This document shows, one piece after another, positions 59,731 to 64,000 of a stretch of 64,000 nt of DNA. Location: positions 81,244 through 145,243 of IMG/VR virus record IMGVR_UViG_3300027896_000014; one strand, given 5' to 3'. The first letter of the stretch is position 1; every line of letters begins with the position of its first letter. Position numbers and translations under genes: made by a program. Under the pieces are notes generated by a model. It was not told the DNA's origin. It made no database searches and saw only the letters and a program-made list of their open reading frames with translations. Origin of the DNA: a virus.

Positions 59731-59786
59731 AAAAAAGGGGCCTCCGGTTGGGACGATCACTTTTGAGGCGATCCCGGAGAACCCCT
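59731..59786 (-). terminator. Intrinsic terminator between promoter and initiator gene
   Basis: Minus-strand stem AGGGGTTCTCCGG / CCGGAGGCCCCT followed by TTTTTT. Outer bases (AAACTCAACA ... TGTTGGGTTGAG) could form a competing helix, as in attenuators. Confidence 0.8.
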
Positions 59787-59838
59787 AATCTGTTGAGTTT
59801 AATTTTGTCGTCTCGTCCCATAAACCGCCCAGAAACCA

Positions 59839-59867
59839 ATCTTACGCAAGCGCGTAGAAGATGTCAA
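59839..59867 (-). promoter_or_regulatory. Promoter ahead of the replication genes
   Basis: Minus strand: TTGACA (59867-59862), 17-base spacer, TAAGAT (59844-59839). The palindrome overlaps as at 48.4 kb. The transcript would meet the terminator after about 50 bases. Confidence 0.8.
59843..59856. promoter_or_regulatory. Palindrome copy 12, inside a promoter
   Basis: TACGCAAGCGCGTA, perfect outer arms, different centre. Placed identically to copy 9 relative to the -35 and -10. Confidence 0.7.
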
Positions 59868-59870
59868 GCC

Positions 59871-60098
59871 TTATTTTTGTTCGGGCTCCAGCTTTTCATA
59901 TTTGAACCCGCCGTTCTTAATAAGCTGGTTAAAAGACTTCCCAATCGAGTCAGCCTCCATAAGATCGGAATGGACCTGGGGTGGCACCCCAAAATGATGA
60001 TAGATGTGCCCGGATCTGAATTCGGTCTCAAGAGTCTGCGTAGGTTCTTCGTATCCGATCGACGCGATATTCGATGACTTTACTGGCGTTCTTTCCAT
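59871..60098 (-). CDS. KTSC-domain protein (75 aa)
   Basis: ATG at 60098 behind AGGGAGGGGAAAACC. The string VKSSNIASIGYEE...LETEFRSGHIYHHFGVPPQV...EADSIGKSFNQLIK fits the KTSC family, small RNA-binding-like proteins sometimes fused to lysyl-tRNA synthetases. Phage role unknown. It follows the sigma/alpha fusion gene. Confidence 0.8.
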   Translation of the reverse strand: MERTPVKSSNIASIGYEEPTQTLETEFRSGHIYHHFGVPPQVHSDLMEADSIGKSFNQLIKNGGFKYEKLEPEQK

Positions 60099-60113
60099 GG
60101 TTTTCCCCTCCCT

Positions 60114-60617
60114 TTATGTCTTCTCTGTTTTAGCGTAATATCCCCACTTTAATTTCATCCCTAATCGAAGGCCATATTTAGCGAGCCCTCCCTCTAATTC
60201 AGTGAGTGATTTTTTGCCAAAATTACGGATGTCCAAAATTTCCCTGCGTGTCTTCTGCACCACTTCGCCAAGCGTTCTTAGATTCTGGTTTCGCAAGGCA
60301 CTGGCCGATCTTACGGTTAATTCAATGTCCCAGACAGGAGTATCGTAGAGTACCTTATCGATTTGATCGTAGACTTCACCTCGATTGGTATCATCAATTT
60401 GAGGATAACGATTCTTGATATAAGAGATCTTCTCAAGAAACTCTTTAATAAAAGCCTGTTTTTTTTCCTTGTCTTTAAATAACCAAAGTGCTTTTGCTTC
60501 GATCTGCCGTATCCTTTCGAAGGATAGCCCGATCATCGCCGATATCTCCCGTAGCGTTTTCCCCTTCTCTCGTTGTTCCAAAATAAATGTGGCTCTAACC
60601 AAATCAAATGTTTTCAC
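60114..60617 (-). CDS. Sigma region 4 / RNA polymerase alpha-CTD fusion (167 aa)
   Basis: GTG at 60617 behind AGGAGGGGAGCACGGAG. Residues 20-45 are sigma70 region 4.2 (TLREISAMIGLSFERIRQIE, AKAL), which reads the -35 box. Residues 95-155 are an alpha-CTD (WDIELTVRSASALRN, NFGKKSLTELEGGLAKYGL). DNA-contact residues of E. coli alpha map as R265=R103, G296=G134, K298=K136, S299=S137; N268 is S106. A charged helical linker joins them. It could redirect host polymerase or act as a decoy; first gene of the leftward phage operon. Confidence 0.8.
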   Translation of the reverse strand: MKTFDLVRATFILEQREKGKTLREISAMIGLSFERIRQIEAKALWLFKDKEKKQAFIKEFLEKISYIKNRYPQIDDTNRGEVYDQIDKVLYDTPVWDIELTVRSASALRNQNLRTLGEVVQKTRREILDIRNFGKKSLTELEGGLAKYGLRLGMKLKWGYYAKTEKT

Positions 60618-60688
60618 CTCCGTGCTCCCCTCCTTTTCATTGGCGGGAACCCCCCGGTTATTTTTTCCCCTCCATGATCAATTCTCAC
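60614..60688 (-). CDS. Possible 24-residue leader peptide
   Basis: GTG 60688 with GAGG eight bases upstream, ending in GTGA overlap with the fusion gene's start. Reads RIDHGGEKITGGFPPMKRRG. Coupling suggests it could tune translation of the fusion protein. Confidence 0.35.
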   Translation of the reverse strand: MRIDHGGEKITGGFPPMKRRGARR

Positions 60689-60697
60689 GGGTTGACC

Positions 60698-60811
60698 TCA
60701 TTCCTCTCTTTTAATCTTATAACTACCATCTTCCTGTTTTTCCCAAGACAGAACAACCTGGTAGTGGGTCAGTTTGAAAATATTCTCTCTTGCAATGCTT
60801 AACCAGTCATG
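60698..60811 (-). pseudogene. Start-less coding remnant
   Basis: Minus-strand open frame without an ATG reads NIFKLTHYQVVLSWEKQEDG and stops at 60698. The plausible amino-acid pattern suggests a gene whose 5' end was lost at the inverted repeat 60759-60775. Confidence 0.3.
60759..60775 (+). repeat. Left 17-bp inverted repeat of a 3.1-kb segment
   Basis: TGGTAGTGGGTCAGTTT; its exact reverse complement lies at 63859-63875. The next five bases inward match at four positions. Together they bound 60759-63875. Confidence 0.75.
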
Positions 60812-60818
60812 CTACGTT
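60790..60818 (+). promoter_or_regulatory. Promoter of the 79-residue gene
   Basis: TTGCAA at 60790-60795, 17-base spacer, TACGTT at 60813-60818; predicted start at the ATG 60825, so leaderless. Confidence 0.55.
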
Positions 60819-60824
60819 TAGGGC

Positions 60825-61064
60825 ATGATCAAGAAGAAAAGAAACCCCTCTGACATAAGTGTACTTGCTTATCAGATCGTAAAAGACGCCACCGAAGAAG
60901 TCAAAGAAGAAATCCCGATCAAAGAAAAAAACCCTGCTGCTGTTGCTCTTGGTCGCCTTGGAGGGTTAAAGGGTGGGAAAGCAAGGGCGGAAAAGCTTTC
61001 CAAAAAAGAACTTCGAGAATGGGGTCGAAAAGCTGCAAAAGCTCGATGGTCTAAAAAATCATAG
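60825..61064 (+). CDS. Small histone H1-like basic protein (79 aa)
   Basis: ATG at 60825. The second half (NPAAVALGRLGGLKGGKARA and KKAAKARW-type repeats, ending WSKKS) is the small lysine/alanine-rich family common near mobile elements and plasmids. DNA or RNA binding by charge. Lies inside the inverted-repeat segment and opposite to phage genes. Confidence 0.65.
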   Translation: MIKKKRNPSDISVLAYQIVKDATEEVKEEIPIKEKNPAAVALGRLGGLKGGKARAEKLSKKELREWGRKAAKARWSKKS

Positions 61065-61424
61065 TTTTATATCGACCTAAGGGTTATTCCTTCCCAATTA
61101 GAGTTCTAATTTGTCCCGCATTTAAATAATGGAATGTTCGCCAATGTCCTAATCTGAGTTCAAATTAGGACATTACTTATTTCTCTATATTAAGCATCCG
61201 TTATTTAGAGATACAAACAAATTGAAAAATATGATTATCTAAGTCGTTAATCATAAGTATCTAATAATATTAAATAATACCACATTCAATAAACCACATG
61301 AAGTTATGCGTATGACGGTTGAAGGCCAAGTCTAAAATATTCCTTGACATTTGAATATCTATTGTGCCAAAATAGAGTTAAGTGTAATAAGTAATAAGAA
61401 TCCACGTAAAAGGAGGGGCTGAGG
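61065..61424. other. 360-base AT-rich intergenic region with palindromes
   Basis: No gene. Holds AATTAGA/TCTAATT near 61096, a perfect 11-bp stem AATGTCCTAAT/ATTAGGACATT (61143-61174), and TTGACA at 61344-61349 with only a weak -10, which probably serves the gene at 61425. Confidence 0.6.
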
Positions 61425-61973
61425 ATGAGCCAAAAAGATAGACTCTTTGTAGATGCAATTAAAAAGATTGAAGACGATATAGGTGAATTGATTCAAGAGG
61501 TAAATAAAAAAAAGCGGGCAATCAATGCGATTTATGAAACCTTAGGGGAAAAAGCGCCATATGAGATTGAAGGGGAACCGAAGAGTTTTCAATTTAAACG
61601 GTCTCAGTTTTATGGTAAAAACTTTGCAACTGCTGTTCAAGAATTTTTGAAAATTAAGGGAGATGCGTGCACGTCAGAGGAAATTTATAATGGCCTTAGT
61701 GAAGGTGCTTTTGATTTCCCTTGGAAACCAAAAGATCGTCTTCGTATGGTTGCCATCTCACTTTCGACAAATCCGGCAGTGTTTCATAAGTTACCTAATA
61801 ACACATTTGGATTATCGGCTTGGTATTCAGAAATGCACCCAATACGGAAGAGAACCACAAAAGCAAGGAGGAAAAGAATTTCAAAAAATGAAGATCAATT
61901 GAAGGAAAAAGGATCGCCTAAACATATAAAGACAAATCCTGAAGATAGTGAAGTGAAAGGAGGGGATGTATGA
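61425..61973 (+). CDS. HARE-HTH-like winged-helix protein (182 aa)
   Basis: ATG at 61425 after AAAGGAGGGGCTGAGG. Residues 1-40 form a coiled coil; residues 63-135 (FATAVQEFLKIKGDACTSEEIYNGL, NPAVFHKLPNNTFGLSAWY) match the HARE-HTH winged helix found in chromatin and restriction-linked proteins. A basic tail follows. Possibly a DNA-binding regulator of this segment. Confidence 0.65.
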   Translation: MSQKDRLFVDAIKKIEDDIGELIQEVNKKKRAINAIYETLGEKAPYEIEGEPKSFQFKRSQFYGKNFATAVQEFLKIKGDACTSEEIYNGLSEGAFDFPWKPKDRLRMVAISLSTNPAVFHKLPNNTFGLSAWYSEMHPIRKRTTKARRKRISKNEDQLKEKGSPKHIKTNPEDSEVKGGDV

Positions 61974-62023
61974 TGCCACCAAAATCCAGCGCCGCAGCAA
62001 AAATTGCTGAGGGGCGGCGCTAA
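61970..62023 (+). CDS. 17-residue peptide with strong SD
   Basis: ATG overlaps the HARE-HTH stop, with AAAGGAGGGGATGT before it. Reads MMPPKSSAAAKIAEGRR. Its coding sequence is itself a strong hairpin (61988-62021), so function at RNA level is equally possible. Confidence 0.4.
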   Translation: MMPPKSSAAAKIAEGRR

Positions 62024-62103
62024 AACATAAATAAAAAAATGAGGGGAAGCATTCTGCTTGCGAGGCTCTATGCTTCTCCCTCATCCCCAAAAATTTATTT
62101 GGG
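61988..62103 (+). other. Three consecutive hairpins ahead of the tRNA
   Basis: AGCGCCGC/GCGGCGCT (61988-62021), ATGAGGGGAAGCAT/ATGCTTCTCCCTCAT (62039-62084, one bulge), CCCAAA/TTTGGG (62086-62103). They may terminate the upstream transcript or form a structured RNA. Confidence 0.55.
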
Positions 62104-62112
62104 ATATATGAT

Positions 62113-62185
62113 GCCCCTGTAGCTAAAAGGATATAGCAAATGGTTGCTACCCATTTTGTTCCCGGTTCAAGCCCGGGCAGGGGCA
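62113..62185 (+). tRNA. Arginine-type tRNA body with GCU anticodon
   Basis: A 73-nt cloverleaf: acceptor GCCCCTG/CAGGGGC, D stem GCTA/TAGC, anticodon stem AATGG/CCATT with loop TTGCTAC, T stem CCCGG/CCGGG with loop TTCAAGC, discriminator A. All stems pair fully. Anticodon GCT (62146-62148) reads serine AGY, but the variable loop has only five bases, so it is not a serine-type tRNA. A20, C35, U36 and A73 are arginine identity elements. No CCA is encoded. Confidence 0.8.
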
Positions 62186-62280
62186 CACCTATTTACAAAT
62201 GGCACAGATAAACTTTTTTGTCAAGCAAATAATGCTTAACCGGTCACGCAAGTTTTTCTTTTCACAATCTAAAATAATGC

Positions 62281-62309
62281 TTGACAATGCTTATGCGGAC
62301 AAGTATAAT
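62281..62309 (+). promoter_or_regulatory. Transposase promoter
   Basis: TTGACA at 62281-62286, 17-base spacer, TATAAT at 62304-62309: a consensus promoter. The start site would coincide with ATG 62316 (leaderless). Confidence 0.85.
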
Positions 62310-62315
62310 GTCATT

Positions 62316-63143
62316 ATGAATAAGCTGACGAAAGAGAAACAGAGGCAAGTGGTGGCAGCACTCGTCGAGGGTACTTCGATCCGGGCAACATGCCGAATGA
62401 CGGGCGTTGCTAAGAATACGGTCGTTAAGCTCTTGGTGGATCTCGGTAAAGCTTGTGCAGAATATCAAGATAAAGCTTTCCAAAATCTTACCTGTAGTCG
62501 TATCCAGGTCGATGAAATTTGGGCCTTCTGCTATGCCAAAGAAAAGAATGTACCAGAAGACAAAAAAGGTCAGTTTGGATATGGCGATGTTTGGACTTTT
62601 ACGGCGTTGGACGCTGAAACTAAGTTGGTTCCCGTTTTCTCCATCGGAAGACGTGATCTTGAATGTGCCACTGACTTTATGAAAGATTTAGCAAGTCGTC
62701 TTAAAAACCGCATCCAATTAACTACGGATGGGCATAAGATGTATTTAGAGGCTGTAGAAGAAGCTTTCGGTTCTGAAATTGATTTTAGTCAGCTTGTCAA
62801 AATATATGGGAATAGCGAAGAGAGTCAGAAACGATATAGTCCCGCTCAATGTATTGGTATAGAAAAAATAAAGATTAACGGCACCCCTAAAGATGAAAGT
62901 ATCTCAACAAGCTATGTAGAGAGGCAAAACTTAACAATGCGGATGAATATGAGAAGATTTACAAGACTGACAAATGGATTTTCAAAAAAGGTTGAAAATC
63001 TTTACTATGCGGAAGCCTTGTATTTCATGTATTATAATTTCTGTAGGATTCATCAGACCCTAAGAGTAACCCCGGCAATGGCAGCAAAAGTAACGGATCG
63101 GCTTTGGGACATTAAGGATATTATTGCTTTGTTAAAAGGATAA
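62316..63143 (+). CDS. IS1-like transposase (275 aa)
   Basis: ATG 62316 (MNKLTKEKQRQVVAALVEG). HTH RATCRMTGVAKNTVVKLL (residues about 22-39), then the DDE-type core: RIQVDEIWAF (first D), QLTTDGHKMYL (second D), and later a glutamate near NLTMRMNMRRFTRLTNGFSK. The family matches IS1-like single-ORF transposases. Apparently intact. Typical short left and right ends are not certain; TGGTAGTGTGTATCG lies just after the stop. Confidence 0.8.
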   Translation: MNKLTKEKQRQVVAALVEGTSIRATCRMTGVAKNTVVKLLVDLGKACAEYQDKAFQNLTCSRIQVDEIWAFCYAKEKNVPEDKKGQFGYGDVWTFTALDAETKLVPVFSIGRRDLECATDFMKDLASRLKNRIQLTTDGHKMYLEAVEEAFGSEIDFSQLVKIYGNSEESQKRYSPAQCIGIEKIKINGTPKDESISTSYVERQNLTMRMNMRRFTRLTNGFSKKVENLYYAEALYFMYYNFCRIHQTLRVTPAMAAKVTDRLWDIKDIIALLKG

Positions 63144-63202
63144 ATTATGGTAGTGTGTATCGATTTGAAATTTAGAAGAGATAGCAGTATGCTTATTGTC
63201 TT

Positions 63203-63730
63203 TTATATTTGGATTGGTTCCTCGTAGTCCTTTATCTTTGACAATGATTCATAGTAAGTAGTATCTAACCACTTTAGAAGCAAACTAATATATTCTGTGC
63301 AAAGTTTAGACTCCGTGCAGGGAACTTCAATTGTCAGACGAGTCCCTAAGGTGGTAAATAGCGAAGGGACTCGACCACTAAATAGTTGTTTTTCCTTATT
63401 CTCTAAGTCGCTTTCCTTGCTTAATTTTATAATGAGACCGTCGTATAAAACCGCTTTTTCTACTTCAATAAAATAGATAGTCTTATCTGTCGCTGGGCTT
63501 GCTGTAATCTTGGTCTTACCCAAATTCTTCAGGTTTCTTTCTACCGTGCCAGTCGCTACCCCAAAACGTATCTTGAGCAGGTCCCAAGCTTTATCCATAG
63601 TTGTTCCCATAGCTATAATTTTGTCCCGTATATCTGACAATTTGTCACTAACGTCTTTACGAAAGCCCGATAAACCAAAATATACAGCTACGGCTATTGC
63701 TAATAAACCTACAAATAGTCCCCACTCCAT
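63203..63730 (-). CDS. Membrane-anchored protein (175 aa)
   Basis: ATG at 63730. N-terminal helix (WGLFVGLLAIAVAVYFGLSG), then a coiled coil and a mixed soluble domain. No family recognised. Convergent with the transposase and inside the inverted-repeat segment. Confidence 0.55.
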   Translation of the reverse strand: MEWGLFVGLLAIAVAVYFGLSGFRKDVSDKLSDIRDKIIAMGTTMDKAWDLLKIRFGVATGTVERNLKNLGKTKITASPATDKTIYFIEVEKAVLYDGLIIKLSKESDLENKEKQLFSGRVPSLFTTLGTRLTIEVPCTESKLCTEYISLLLKWLDTTYYESLSKIKDYEEPIQI

Positions 63731-63963
63731 TGCTTTTACCTCACCGATTTTGTTTCGTCTGAGTAAATTATACCAATCTTGACCATATTAAACTACCACC
63801 ACCACCACCACCAATCATCCATAGATTACTCCTTTTTATTAATTTGTCAAGATTTTTTAAACTGACCCACTACCAAATTCTCAACAGAGTTGACTGTTTA
63901 TCAATTTCTTATAAAATAAATATATTGTCCGGGGGCCAATGGAATGATAGAAAGGGGGCATCC
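63731..63963. other. Intergenic region with ACC repeats
   Basis: Contains six ACC triplets (63795-63812), the right inverted repeat (63859-63875), and the leader of the response-regulator gene. No further gene seen. Confidence 0.6.
63859..63875 (-). repeat. Right 17-bp inverted repeat of a 3.1-kb segment
   Basis: AAACTGACCCACTACCA, the exact reverse complement of 60759-60775, pointing inward. Confidence 0.75.
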
Positions 63964-64000
63964 GTGGAAGACCGAATTTTGATTGTAGATGATGAAGAAG
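63964..64000 (+). CDS. Response-regulator receiver domain, partial
   Basis: GTG at 63964 behind AAAGGGGG. The 12 visible codons read MEDRILIVDDEE, the start of a CheY-like receiver with its acidic pair. Probably chromosomal, marking host DNA. Runs off the window. Confidence 0.7.
   Translation, partial: MEDRILIVDDEE

Noticed and set aside
61143-61174. Terminator for the 79-residue gene
   Set aside because: The stem is AT-rich and not followed by a proper T-run; it may instead be a protein-binding palindrome.
62113-62185. tRNA as the phage attachment site
   Set aside because: The phage lies on the 5' side of the tRNA, and no copy of the tRNA 3' end is found elsewhere in the window.
63149-63180. 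Right end of the IS1-like element (TGGTAGTGTGTATCG)
   Set aside because: No matching left end was found upstream of the transposase, so I did not annotate an IS boundary.
63795-63812. Repeat array that might suggest CRISPR
   Set aside because: It is a simple ACC triplet run without spacers. No CRISPR array is seen anywhere.

Overview
The window holds about 60.7 kb of a bacterial virus genome, probably a prophage, followed on the right by about 3 kb of mobile-element and chromosome-like sequence. The first codons of a response-regulator gene sit at the extreme right edge. The left end is open: an internal virion protein gene runs off the window. The virus looks like a short-tailed (podovirus-type) phage. 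It has a large portal protein, an N4-gp56-type major capsid protein, an adaptor, two or three very large internal virion proteins and several beta-rich tail or decoration proteins, and I see no tail tube, sheath or tape measure. The host is a bacterium of middling GC content with strong AGGAGG-type ribosome binding sites; I cannot name its lineage.

Almost all phage genes read leftwards (minus strand). From right to left: 60.6-57.0 kb regulation, replication and recombination (a sigma-region-4/alpha-CTD fusion, a KTSC protein, a replication initiator, a RusA-like resolvase in two frames). 57-48.5 kb holds DNA metabolism and possible modification (a PD-(D/E)XK-like nuclease, HNH, ASCH, PAPS-reductase-like protein, HerA-like ATPase, ParB-like DGRHR protein, two radical SAM proteins). 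48.3-43 kb is a lysis-like block (M15 peptidase, small membrane proteins, two cysteine-peptidase-like proteins, a glycosyltransferase, a metallophosphoesterase, a lipoprotein). 42-39.4 kb is packaging (both terminase subunits). 39.4-31.5 kb is a string of small accessory genes, many with zinc ribbons, plus a capsid-protein paralogue and a DUF3800 insertion. 31.4-1 kb is the virion module (portal, ATP-grasp-like protein, scaffold, capsid, tail and internal proteins).

Plus-strand genes are intruders: two HNH homing-type endonucleases (18 and 24 kb), a small zinc-ribbon gene with its own promoter, and the genes right of 60.8 kb. Together with a frameshifted LAGLIDADG gene, a split endonuclease-VII-type gene and a further HNH at 46 kb, this phage carries a heavy load of homing-type nucleases.

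Two regulatory patterns stand out. A 14-bp palindrome, TACGC-N4-GCGTA, occurs about twelve times between 15 and 60 kb, mostly between genes, and at several sites lies between the -35 and -10 boxes of good promoters; it looks like a dispersed operator set (stoperator-like). Two of those promoters lead straight into intrinsic terminators, suggesting a controlled leader. A second inverted repeat, AGTTGCA-N6/7-TGCAACT, occurs three times upstream of genes.

The most unusual items are the sigma4/alpha-CTD fusion protein; a tRNA with an arginine-type body and a GCU (serine) anticodon inside a 3.1-kb segment bounded by 17-bp inverted repeats; the clean 1,337-bp insertion of a DUF3800 cassette into an endonuclease gene; paralogous fragments of the capsid protein; and short peptide motifs shared at the ends of several virion-cluster proteins. 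No integrase or lysogeny repressor is visible, so whether the element is an intact prophage cannot be settled from this window.
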